Shown here: positions 44,307-54,279 of the stretch, one piece after another
How the letters are laid out: every line of letters begins with the position of its first letter
Position numbering within the stretch: the first letter of the stretch is position 1
Assembly: GCF_014235765.1 (NCBI RefSeq)
Contig: NZ_JACMYH010000008.1
Coordinates: 1-64,000 of the forward strand
Reading direction: 5' to 3'
Length of the DNA stretch: 64,000 bases
Source of the DNA: Pseudomonas baltica
Lineage (GTDB): Bacteria > Pseudomonadota > Gammaproteobacteria > Pseudomonadales > Pseudomonadaceae
Notes under the pieces: model-generated
Seen by the model: the letters and a program-made list of their open reading frames with translations, nothing else
Database searches by the model: none
What the model was told of the DNA's origin: nothing
Program-made: the position numbers and the translations under genes

Positions 44307-46265
44307 ATGGCCGGGCTGATTCCCCAAGGCTTCATCGACGACCTGCTCAACCGCACCGATATCGTCGATGTCGTGCAGTCTCGCCTGCAAATGAAGAAAG
44401 CCGGCAAGAACTACACCGCCTGCTGCCCGTTCCACAAGGAAAAGACTCCCTCGTTCAGCGTCAGCCCCGACAAGCAGTTCTATTACTGTTTTGGCTGCGG
44501 CGCGGGCGGCAATGCCCTTGGCTTCATCATGGACCACGACAACCTGGACTTCCCCCAGGCCGTCGAGGAACTGGCCAAGGCCGCCGGCATGGAAGTGCCG
44601 CGCGAAGACAGCGGGCGCAACAGCAAGCCTCGCCAGCCCACCGACTCACCGTTGTACACCTTGCTTGAAGCTGCCGCGCAGTTCTACCGCATGGCGCTCA
44701 AGGGGCATGCGCAACGTCGCGCGGCAGTCGACTACCTCAAGGGTCGGGGCCTGTCCGGCGAGATCGCCCGCGATTTCGGCCTGGGCTTCGCCCCGCCCGG
44801 CTGGGACAACCTGTTCAAGCACCTGAGCAGCGACAGCCTGCAACAGAAAGCCATGATCGACGCCGGCCTGCTGGTGGAGAACGCCGACTCCGGCAAGCGC
44901 TACGACCGTTTTCGCGACCGCGTGATGTTCCCCATCCGCGACAGCCGCGGACGGGTCATCGCCTTCGGTGGCCGCGTGCTCGGTGACGACAAGCCCAAGT
45001 ACCTGAACTCGCCGGAAACCCCGGTGTTCCACAAGGGCCAGGAGCTGTACGGCCTGTACGAGGCACGCAAGCACAACCGCAACCTCGACGAGATCATCGT
45101 CGTGGAAGGCTACATGGACGTCATTGCCCTGGCCCAGCAAGGCCTGCGCAATGCCGTCGCGACCCTGGGCACGGCCACCAGCGAGGAACATCTCAAGCGC
45201 CTGTTCCGCGTGGTGCCCAGCGTGTTGTTCTGCTTCGACGGCGACCAGGCCGGCCGCAATGCCGCCTGGCGCGCACTGGAAGCTGCACTGCCGAGCCTGC
45301 AGGATGGGCGCAAGGCGCGCTTCCTGTTTCTGCCCGAAGGCGAAGACCCGGATACCCTGGTGCGCTCTGAAGGAACAGACGCCTTCCGCGCCCGCATCAA
45401 CCAGCACGCACAGCCGCTGGCCGACTATTTTTTCCAGCAGTTGACCGAAGAAGCCGATCCGCGCTCGCTCGAAGGCAAGGCGCACATGGCGACACTGGCT
45501 GCGCCGCTGATCGACAAGGTGCCCGGCGCCAATCTGCGCACGTTGATGCGCAACCGCCTGAGCCAGATCACCGGCTTGAGCGGCGAGGCTGTCAGCCAGC
45601 TGGTGCAAAGCGCCCCTGCCACACCGATGCCCAGCCATGATCCACTGGCCGATTACGATTCGATGCCGGGTTATTCGCCCGACTTCAGTGACTTTCATGC
45701 GCCGCCGGCCTTCGAACCACAGCAACAATGGACATCGGCCAAGCCAGGCGGGAAGAAATGGGAAGGCAAGCCCTGGAAGGGCAAAGGCAAGCGTGATTTC
45801 GAGCCGCGCCCGCAGCCGCGCACGCCGGTGACCGTCGAGCCGCCTACCTTGAGCGCGCTGCGAACCTTGCTGCACTACCCGCAACTGGCGGAAAAGGTCG
45901 AGGACGTCAGCCATTTTGCCGATGAAGAACAGGTACACGCGCAGTTGCTGGTGGCATTGCTCGAAGCCCTGCAGAAGAATCCTAAGCTACGCTCTCTGCA
46001 GTTGATCGCGCGCTGGCACGGCACCGAACAGGGCAAGCTGCTGCGAGCACTGGCCGAGAAAGAATGGCTGATCGATGCCGATAACCTTGAACAACAGTTT
46101 TTCGACACTATAACTAGCTTGTCCGCTCGCCAACGCGAGCGTTGTCTCGAGCATTTGCTCAGAAAATCAAGACAGAGTGAACTGAGCGCAGAGGAAAAGA
46201 ATCAACTGCGCGAGCTACTCAGCCGCAATGTTCACGCACAAACCCCGACCTCAACTGGCGCGTGA
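44307..46265 (+). CDS. dnaG: DNA primase
   Basis: Makes RNA primers at the replication fork. The 652 residues carry the CHC2 zinc finger (CCPFHKEK ... YYCFGCGAGG), the TOPRIM core with VVEGYMDVIAL and FDGDQAGRNAAWRALE, and a C-terminal DnaB-binding domain after a Lys/Gly-rich linker near residue 490. ATG 44307 follows AAAGAGAACGCC. Confidence 0.97.
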   Translation: MAGLIPQGFIDDLLNRTDIVDVVQSRLQMKKAGKNYTACCPFHKEKTPSFSVSPDKQFYYCFGCGAGGNALGFIMDHDNLDFPQAVEELAKAAGMEVPREDSGRNSKPRQPTDSPLYTLLEAAAQFYRMALKGHAQRRAAVDYLKGRGLSGEIARDFGLGFAPPGWDNLFKHLSSDSLQQKAMIDAGLLVENADSGKRYDRFRDRVMFPIRDSRGRVIAFGGRVLGDDKPKYLNSPETPVFHKGQELYGLYEARKHNRNLDEIIVVEGYMDVIALAQQGLRNAVATLGTATSEEHLKRLFRVVPSVLFCFDGDQAGRNAAWRALEAALPSLQDGRKARFLFLPEGEDPDTLVRSEGTDAFRARINQHAQPLADYFFQQLTEEADPRSLEGKAHMATLAAPLIDKVPGANLRTLMRNRLSQITGLSGEAVSQLVQSAPATPMPSHDPLADYDSMPGYSPDFSDFHAPPAFEPQQQWTSAKPGGKKWEGKPWKGKGKRDFEPRPQPRTPVTVEPPTLSALRTLLHYPQLAEKVEDVSHFADEEQVHAQLLVALLEALQKNPKLRSLQLIARWHGTEQGKLLRALAEKEWLIDADNLEQQFFDTITSLSARQRERCLEHLLRKSRQSELSAEEKNQLRELLSRNVHAQTPTSTGA

Positions 46266-46279
46266 GGTCCTAGCTCGGG

Positions 46280-46285
46280 TATAAT
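46280..46285 (+). promoter_or_regulatory. TATAAT box before rpoD
   Basis: A perfect TATAAT lies 48 bases before the rpoD start, between dnaG and rpoD. No good -35 is seen 16-18 bases upstream. It may be the -10 of an internal rpoD promoter with an activator or a weak -35. Confidence 0.35.
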
Positions 46286-46332
46286 CCTCGGCTTGTTTTT
46301 TGCCCGCCAAGACCTTCAGTGGATAGGGTGTT

Positions 46333-48177
<1,845 letters not shown>

Positions 48178-48200
48178 GCTTCTGCGACGAGCACCACCAG

Positions 48201-48225
48201 AACCCCCGGCCCTGTCGGGGGTTTT
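48201..48225 (+). terminator. rpoD terminator
   Basis: AACCCCCG (48201-48208) pairs with CGGGGGTT (48216-48223) around a 7-base loop and is followed by further T, 24 bases after the rpoD stop. Confidence 0.88.
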
Positions 48226-48329
48226 GCATCATGGACCGATGGCCTTCAAGTTTGTTATCACCCCCTCTTCCCGCTGGCCGCCGCGCCCGACTACACTGGC
48301 CTTTTCTGCGCTGGTCCAACGAGGCTGCC

Positions 48330-51300
48330 ATGCATCGACTGCCGGCACTTGTGCTGCTGACTTCGCTCGCCGGGCCAGCCATCGCCGACACCCCTCCTCC
48401 CGCCGGCTACCCGCCAGGGCAACTTGAACGTGCGTCGTTGCACACCGACGGCGCAAACGCGCGCCCTGTGTTCGCAGCGCTGGCAAGCGACCGCGCGCCG
48501 TCGCTGGACGAGGAGACTGTGGCCGATGCCGCGCCCGCGCGCGACTGGTACAACACCCTGATCTACGGTCTGCCAGGGCTGGTCATGTTGGTGATTGCCC
48601 TGGGCGTGGTGATCCGCATCAACCGTCGCCTGACCTCGGAGATCAGCCAGCGCATTGCCCTGGAGCATGAGCTGCGCAGCAGCGAATACCATTACCGCGG
48701 CTTGGTCGAGAGCCTTTCGGCCATCGCCTGGGAAGCCGACACCACCGACTACACCTACAGTTACGTCTCGCCCCATGCCGAGGCCCTGCTGGGCTACCCT
48801 CTGCAGAGCTGGCTGGAGCCGGGCTTCTGGCAGCGCATCCTGCACCCCGAGGACGCCCGCCGAGCGCGCGCCTACTGCTCGGAACAGACCGCCGCAGGCG
48901 TCGGGCATGCCCTTGAATACCGGGTGATCACCGCCGACGGACGCAGCCTGTGGGTGCGTGACATCGTCAGCCTGATCAAGCATGACCTGCGCCCGGTGAT
49001 GCGCGGCCTGATGATCGACATCAGCGAAACCAAGAAGATCGAAGAGGCCCAGCGCCTGTCCGAGCAGAAATTCGCCTCGGTGTTCCGCCAGTGCCCCGAC
49101 ATCCTGGTCATCGCGCGGCTCAGCGACGGCTGCCTGCTGGAGGTCAACGAGGCTTTCGAAGAGCAGATCGGCCTCAAGGCGCCGCAGGTGGTCGGACGCC
49201 GCGCCGCCGAGCTGGATATCTGGGGCGTGGACGGCGTGGCACCGCGCTTGCTCAAGCGCCTGCAGGGCGGCAGCGTGCGCAACCTGGAGATGACCTTTCG
49301 CCGCGACAACGGCCAGCGCTTCACCGGCCTGCTTTCGGCCGAGCCGTTCGAACTGGAAACCACCGCTGCCCTGGTCGTGGTGGTGCGCGACATCAGCGAG
49401 CTGAAGCAGACCCAGCAACGCCTGCAGATTTCCGAAGAGAAATTCGCCAAGGCGTTCCACGCCTCGCCCGACGGCATGCTGCTGACCCGGCAGAGCGACG
49501 GGCTGCTGATCGAGGTCAACGAAGGCTTCAGCATCATGACCGGGCACAAGAGCAAGACCTCGCTGGATCGCTCGACCCTGGAGCTGGGCATCTGGGCCGA
49601 CCCCAACGAGCGCAAGCGGTTGCTGGAGAAGCTGCAGCGACAAGGCTTCGTCCGCGACTTCGCCTGCCGCATTCGGCGCATCGATGGCCAGGTGCGACTC
49701 TGTGAGGTGTCGGTGCGCCCGCTGCCGATCGGTGGCGACGCCTGCATGCTGACGATTGCCCGCGACATCACCGAGCGCCACCAGATGCAGCACAAGCTGG
49801 CGCTGGCGGCGACCGTGTTCGAAAGCACCGCCGAGGGCGTGCTGATCACCGACACCCAGCAGCGCATCAGCATGGTCAACCGCGCGTTCACCGAGATTAC
49901 CGGCTTCAGCGAACAGGAGGTGCTGGGCCAGACCCCTCGCCTGCTCGCCTCGGGCCAGCACGACAGCGCGTTCTACATCGCCATGTGGCATCGGCTGGCG
50001 GCCGAAGGGCATTGGCAGGGCGAGATCTGCAACCGGCGCAAGAACGGCGAGCTGTACCCCAGCTGGCTGACCATCAGCTCGGTGCGCAACGGCGACGAAG
50101 CGATCACCCATTTCGTGGCGGTGTTCGCCGACATTTCCAGCCTCAAGCACGCACAGGCGCGGCTGGACTATCAGGCCCATCACGACCCCCTGACCGGCCT
50201 GCCCAACCGCACCTTGTTCGAAAGCCGGCTTGCCGCCGCGCTGGCCAGCCAGACCGAAACCGGCGGCCAGGGCGCGGTGCTGTTCCTCGATCTCGATCGT
50301 TTCAAACACATCAACGACAGCCTCGGCCACCCGGTGGGCGACCTGCTGCTCAAGGGCATCGCCCAGCGCCTCAAGGAGCAAGTGCGCGACATCGACACCG
50401 TGGCGCGCCTGGGCGGCGACGAGTTCATCATCCTGCTGCCGGGCCTGGCCCACGCCAGCGATGCCGAGCATATCGCCGCCAAGGTCCTGGCCTGCTTTAC
50501 TGCGCCGTTCCAGGCCGGCGACCACGAGTTCTTCACCAGCGCCAGCATCGGCACCAGCCTGTATCCGCAGGACGGCAGCGACGTCGCCACCCTGGTCAAG
50601 AACGCCGATGCCGCCATGTACCGCTCCAAGGCCAAGGGTCGCAACCGGGTGGAGAGCTACACCCGCGACCTCACCACCCAGGCCACCACCCGCATCGCGC
50701 TGGAGCACGAGCTACGCCGCGCCATCGAGCGCGACGAGCTGAGCCTGAGCTACCAGCCCAAGTTCAGCATCGACACCCACAGCCTGGTGGGCGCCGAAGC
50801 GCTGATCCGCTGGAAGCACCCCAACTTCGGCGACGTGCCGCCCGAGCAATTCATTTCGCTGGCCGAAGAGAACGGGATGATCCTGCAGCTCGGCGATTGG
50901 GTGCTGGAACAGGCCTGCCGACAGATGTGCGAGTGGAAACGGCTATACCACGAGTTCGGCCCGCTGTCGGTCAACCTCGCCGGCGCCCAGCTGCGCCAGC
51001 CCAACCTGCTCAAGCGCATCGAAGGACTGCTGGCCGACAGCGGCCTGCGCCCGCAGTCGCTGCAGCTGGAGATCACCGAAAACTTCATCATGAGCCAGGC
51101 CGAAGAAGCCCTGGTGGTGCTGCACCAGCTCAAGCACCTGGGCGTACAGCTGGCCATCGACGACTTCGGCACTGGCTACTCCTCGCTGAGCTACCTCAAG
51201 CGCTTGCCGCTGGACATTCTCAAGATCGACCAGTCGTTCGTCCGCGGCCTGCCCGACGACCCCCATGATGCCGCCATCGTACGAGCCATCATCGCCCTGG

Positions 51301-51500
51301 GCCGCAGCATGCAACTCACCGTCATCGCCGAAGGCGTGGAAACCCCCGCGCAGCAGGCATTCCTCGCCCGCGAAGGCTGCGAGCAGATCCAGGGCTACCT
51401 GGTCAGCCTGCCCCTGCCCCCCGAGCGCTTCGCCGCGACCTTTCTTCGTATGCGCCTTTCGGATTTTTCGGATAGCACTCCCTTCAATCCATCGCTATAA
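48330..51500 (+). CDS. PAS-GGDEF-EAL cyclic-di-GMP signalling protein
   Basis: Large membrane sensor of 1056 residues. A signal peptide (1-19, GPAIAD) and one helix (about 76-97) are followed by four PAS domains (about 118-240, 245-365, 370-490, 495-615), GGDEF (about 620-790) and EAL (about 800-1045). The GGDEF motif is canonical (ARLGGDEFIILLPG) with an RxxD inhibitory site just before it (RDID), and EAL reads GAEALIRW, so both synthesis and breakdown of c-di-GMP look possible. ATG 48330 starts a clear signal peptide; an extension to 48231 would place it inside the rpoD terminator area. The layout recalls dual-domain dispersal regulators of pseudomonads. Confidence 0.92.
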   Translation: MHRLPALVLLTSLAGPAIADTPPPAGYPPGQLERASLHTDGANARPVFAALASDRAPSLDEETVADAAPARDWYNTLIYGLPGLVMLVIALGVVIRINRRLTSEISQRIALEHELRSSEYHYRGLVESLSAIAWEADTTDYTYSYVSPHAEALLGYPLQSWLEPGFWQRILHPEDARRARAYCSEQTAAGVGHALEYRVITADGRSLWVRDIVSLIKHDLRPVMRGLMIDISETKKIEEAQRLSEQKFASVFRQCPDILVIARLSDGCLLEVNEAFEEQIGLKAPQVVGRRAAELDIWGVDGVAPRLLKRLQGGSVRNLEMTFRRDNGQRFTGLLSAEPFELETTAALVVVVRDISELKQTQQRLQISEEKFAKAFHASPDGMLLTRQSDGLLIEVNEGFSIMTGHKSKTSLDRSTLELGIWADPNERKRLLEKLQRQGFVRDFACRIRRIDGQVRLCEVSVRPLPIGGDACMLTIARDITERHQMQHKLALAATVFESTAEGVLITDTQQRISMVNRAFTEITGFSEQEVLGQTPRLLASGQHDSAFYIAMWHRLAAEGHWQGEICNRRKNGELYPSWLTISSVRNGDEAITHFVAVFADISSLKHAQARLDYQAHHDPLTGLPNRTLFESRLAAALASQTETGGQGAVLFLDLDRFKHINDSLGHPVGDLLLKGIAQRLKEQVRDIDTVARLGGDEFIILLPGLAHASDAEHIAAKVLACFTAPFQAGDHEFFTSASIGTSLYPQDGSDVATLVKNADAAMYRSKAKGRNRVESYTRDLTTQATTRIALEHELRRAIERDELSLSYQPKFSIDTHSLVGAEALIRWKHPNFGDVPPEQFISLAEENGMILQLGDWVLEQACRQMCEWKRLYHEFGPLSVNLAGAQLRQPNLLKRIEGLLADSGLRPQSLQLEITENFIMSQAEEALVVLHQLKHLGVQLAIDDFGTGYSSLSYLKRLPLDILKIDQSFVRGLPDDPHDAAIVRAIIALGRSMQLTVIAEGVETPAQQAFLAREGCEQIQGYLVSLPLPPERFAATFLRMRLSDFSDSTPFNPSL

Positions 51501-51501
51501 T
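51496..51501 (+). promoter_or_regulatory. -10 box of the tRNA gene
   Basis: TATAAT overlaps the stop codon of the upstream gene and is followed by a GC-rich discriminator (CGGCGG), typical of stable-RNA promoters. The sequence 17 bases upstream, TAGCAC, is a poor -35. Confidence 0.55.
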
Positions 51502-51514
51502 CGGCGGCCTTCTG

Positions 51515-51591
<77 letters not shown>

Positions 51592-51600
51592 AGATTTGAG

Positions 51601-51625
51601 AGCCGCGCTTTGCGCGGCTTTTTTT
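51601..51625 (+). terminator. tRNA terminator
   Basis: AGCCGCGC (51601-51608) and GCGCGGCT (51612-51619) pair around TTT and are followed by seven T in all. It lies 10 bases after the tRNA. Confidence 0.92.
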
Positions 51626-51636
51626 GTTTTGGAAAG

Positions 51637-51873
51637 GCCTTCGTGGCGATCGGCTTCCAGCACGTGGTCGCCAATATGTTCGTCATACCGGCGGCGATCT
51701 TTGCCGGGGCCTTGAGCTGGGCGCAGTTCGCCGATAACTTCGTTCCGGTATTCTTGGGTAACGCCGTGGGAGGCGCGGTCTTTGTCGGGCTGGCCTATCA
51801 TGTGGCGTACTTCAAGACGGCAACCGGCTCCGAAGCGTCGGCCACGGCCGGTGGTGCGCGAACGCAGAAATAA
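51637..51873 (+). pseudogene. C-terminal remnant of a formate/nitrite transporter
   Basis: The frame encodes FVAIGFQHVVANMFVIP and then DNFVPVFLGNAVGGAVFVGLAYHVAY, which align with the last ~65 residues of FocA/NirC-type channels (GFEHSxANMF and the final helix NxIGGxxxVGLxYW). The other roughly 190 residues are missing. No start codon with a ribosome site precedes it, and homology begins a few bases after the tRNA terminator. It is therefore a broken gene, most likely truncated by a deletion or insertion event at the tRNA. Confidence 0.8.
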
Positions 51874-51914
51874 TCCAGCTATGCTGGCGTTGGTACTGTC
51901 ATCAAGGTTGAGAA

Positions 51915-52685
51915 ATGGACTTCACACCTGTCATCGCCCAGCTCTGGGGCATGCTGAGCTGGGCGCTCCCGCTCCTGTTGCTAATCACGTTGTTCAAGTC
52001 GCCGTGGGCCAAGGGTCATATCGGTGAGTTGCTGGTACGCTTGTTTGCACACTGGCAACTGGACCAACACACCTATCGACGCCTGCACAACGTCACCCTG
52101 AATACGCCTGACGGCACCACGCAGATCGATCACGTGTTTCTCTCGGTCCATGGCATTTTTGTGCTGGAAACGAAGAACATGAGCGGCTGGATTTTCGGTA
52201 CTGAACACCAGGCGCAGTGGACGCAGAAGTTTCCCAGGCGCAGCTTCAAATTCCAGAACCCTCTTCGGCAGAACTACAAACACCTGAAGGCGCTGGAAGC
52301 CACTTTAGGGGTGAGCCCTGCCCACCTGCATTCGGTGATCACGTTCGTCGGGGGCAGTACGTTCAAGACCGAGATGCCGGCCAATGTGACTCGGGGCATC
52401 GGGTTCATCCGCTATATCAAGTCGTTTCGGCAGGTGGTGTTCAGCGAGGCGGAAGTCGATGACATGTTTCAAGCATTGAAGGCCGGGCGTCTGGCGCCGA
52501 GCATTGCGACTCATCGCGAACACGTGCAACAACTCAAGCGTCGCAGTGATCCAAGCGCTGAACGTTGTTGCCCGAAGTGTGGCAATGCGCTGGTCATTCG
52601 CACGCGGAAAACGGGAGCCAATGCCGGGCAGCAATTTTGGGGGTGTTCAGCTTTTCCCAAGTGTAGAGTCATGCAAAGTCTCTAA
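51915..52685 (+). CDS. NERD nuclease-related protein with topoisomerase-type zinc ribbon
   Basis: Protein of 256 residues. An N-terminal membrane helix (about 12-28) is followed by a NERD domain of the PD-(D/E)xK nuclease superfamily: Glu38 in HIGELLV, Asp72 in TQIDHVF and Glu85-x-Lys87 in VLETKN give a complete predicted active site. The C-terminus has a zf-C4 topoisomerase finger (CCPKCGN ... GCSAFPKC). NERD proteins are thought to cleave nucleic acids, but targets are unknown. It stands alone on the plus strand and converges on hipA, 37 bases apart. Confidence 0.85.
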   Translation: MDFTPVIAQLWGMLSWALPLLLLITLFKSPWAKGHIGELLVRLFAHWQLDQHTYRRLHNVTLNTPDGTTQIDHVFLSVHGIFVLETKNMSGWIFGTEHQAQWTQKFPRRSFKFQNPLRQNYKHLKALEATLGVSPAHLHSVITFVGGSTFKTEMPANVTRGIGFIRYIKSFRQVVFSEAEVDDMFQALKAGRLAPSIATHREHVQQLKRRSDPSAERCCPKCGNALVIRTRKTGANAGQQFWGCSAFPKCRVMQSL

Positions 52686-52722
52686 GGTGCTGCGCTCCAT
52701 CAGGCTGTTGATTGAAGGCAAA

Positions 52723-53919
52723 CTACCCAAATGTTTGCCTGAACGGAGCGGCACTTTTCTGTATTGCGGCGACCACGTGCTGCGCTTGCTCCGTCACCTC
52801 ACCCGAGCTCGCCAGCACCTGCTCCAACGCCTGCAATTGCCTGCGGATCACTTCTTGTGGCTGCTCTACAGCACAGAGCTGGGCGAAATCCAGCAAGCCC
52901 TGTCGCGAGGCGAACATTGATTTGTTACCGATCAGGTCCAGGGCAAGTACGTCGTCAGGGATATAGGCCGTGGTGTTGACGATGTCGTAGGCGGGTGCAA
53001 GCCGTGCATCGCCCTGGGCGGGATTGGCGTAGAGCAGTCCGAAGTTTTTCAGATGAGCATCGCCGTTGCCGACGATGCAGCTGAGAGTCACGATGGCGAA
53101 TAGCTGAGACAGTGAATGCTCTATCCGGTCCGGGGCGCAGAACATACGGATGGCTCTGGCAATGGACGAGTAGCTCTTGCTGTACTTCTGTTCGGCAGCC
53201 AGGCCCATGAGGGCTGTCATGTCCTCGAAGCCAATGGGGTTGAGCTGCTCGTCCCGATCGAAGCGGCGCATGACGAATAGTTTGGTGTTATCGGACAGGT
53301 AGAATTCCGGCACGACGATTCCAGAAGCCTTGGCCACGGACATGCAGAGAAACTCGTTGATCGCCAGGCCAGGAAATTCATCTCGGCCGCTCTTGATGAT
53401 CAGTTCGGACGTTTTCGAGGTGAATCGCTGCGGCGCGTGGTTTTGATGCTCAGGTACCAGCACCTTGGGTTGCACCCCTGAGATGCCGGCACGCAGGATG
53501 TAGCGATCGACCAGGCTGGCGAAGATGTCCTCGGCACCATCCCAGGCGAGGATCTCATCCAGCCTTTCTCCGGGGAACTGTTGGCGTTGCAACAGCGCAT
53601 CGACTTCCGGCGAGTTGACTGCGACTCGCCCGATGGGCGAACTGCTGCCTGAAAGAGCCAGGAGTAGCATTGGATCGACGTTTGTCAGCTTGGCCAGGCG
53701 ATTACGCAGCTGCTCCAGCACGTAACCCTCAGGCAGATTCATCTGGAAGATGGGATGAAGTTCACGATGGCGATACTCATCCATTCGCGGGGGCATGAGC
53801 AAACTGATCGCCCTGTGGGCACTAGCGTCATCGCGATAGCGGAAGATGTAGTCATCTTCGCTGCGCATCACTCTTCCGCTCTCTCCTTCCGGGGTTGAAA
53901 CCTGCAGTAGGGTCGGCAT
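52723..53919 (-). CDS. hipA: HipA-family serine/threonine kinase toxin
   Basis: Kinase toxin of 398 residues. The Gly-rich loop reads AGISGVQPKVLV (144-155), the catalytic loop GNGDAHLKNFGL has Asp287 and Asn292, and the metal Asp is Asp312 in YDIVNT, so the kinase looks active. E. coli HipA phosphorylates glutamyl-tRNA synthetase and causes persistence; the target here is not known. ATG 53919 overlaps the hipB stop by one base (TGATG), so antitoxin and toxin are translated together. The first ~100 residues are a HipA N1-like subdomain fused in the same chain, not a separate HipS. Confidence 0.92.
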   Translation of the reverse strand: MPTLLQVSTPEGESGRVMRSEDDYIFRYRDDASAHRAISLLMPPRMDEYRHRELHPIFQMNLPEGYVLEQLRNRLAKLTNVDPMLLLALSGSSSPIGRVAVNSPEVDALLQRQQFPGERLDEILAWDGAEDIFASLVDRYILRAGISGVQPKVLVPEHQNHAPQRFTSKTSELIIKSGRDEFPGLAINEFLCMSVAKASGIVVPEFYLSDNTKLFVMRRFDRDEQLNPIGFEDMTALMGLAAEQKYSKSYSSIARAIRMFCAPDRIEHSLSQLFAIVTLSCIVGNGDAHLKNFGLLYANPAQGDARLAPAYDIVNTTAYIPDDVLALDLIGNKSMFASRQGLLDFAQLCAVEQPQEVIRRQLQALEQVLASSGEVTEQAQHVVAAIQKSAAPFRQTFG

Positions 53920-54170
53920 CAGTCGAATATCCCGTGAATTTCATCCAGCGTGGGCAGCACGGCAGGTATGACCGTGAGTTCGCAATTCAGCGCAGCGAGC
54001 ACGCGTGCATAGGCGGTCATGCCGACCGAGAGATCGCCCTTCTCGATCGCAATGACCTTCTGCCGTGTGACAAAAGCTAATGCGGCAAGCCGGGCTTGAG
54101 TCATGCCACGATTGAGGCGGCGTTGCCGGATTTGCGCGCCCAGACGGGTGGCAATGAGCTCGTAATCCAT
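53919..54170 (-). CDS. hipB: HipB-like XRE family antitoxin
   Basis: DNA-binding antitoxin of 83 residues with an XRE helix-turn-helix (IRQRRLNRGMTQARLAALAFVTRQKVIAIEKGD). The start is ATG 54170 (MDYELIATRL); the in-frame extension to 54245 runs through the operator repeats. It should repress its own promoter through the inverted GTATACGT repeats just upstream. Confidence 0.9.
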   Translation of the reverse strand: MDYELIATRLGAQIRQRRLNRGMTQARLAALAFVTRQKVIAIEKGDLSVGMTAYARVLAALNCELTVIPAVLPTLDEIHGIFD

Positions 54171-54175
54171 GTTCT

Positions 54176-54211
54176 GTATACGTGACAAAGTGAGGTCAAT
54201 GTAACGTATAC
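54176..54211 (-). promoter_or_regulatory. Probable HipB operator
   Basis: GTATACGT (54176-54183) and ACGTATAC (54204-54211) are perfect inverted repeats 28 bases apart centre to centre, each containing the GTATAC palindrome. The nearer copy is 6 bases before the hipB start. Placement and spacing fit cooperative binding of two antitoxin dimers to adjacent faces of the DNA. Confidence 0.65.
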
Positions 54212-54279
54212 CCAACCCTAACGAAAATAAAGCGTCGGCTGACACAAAGTGCAGCCTTTAGGCTCCTCTCTGGAAACCC

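Noticed and set aside
54250..54266. AGCCTTTAGGCT hairpin after the DUF2723 gene as terminator
   Set aside because: The stem has only five base pairs and no T run on the minus strand.
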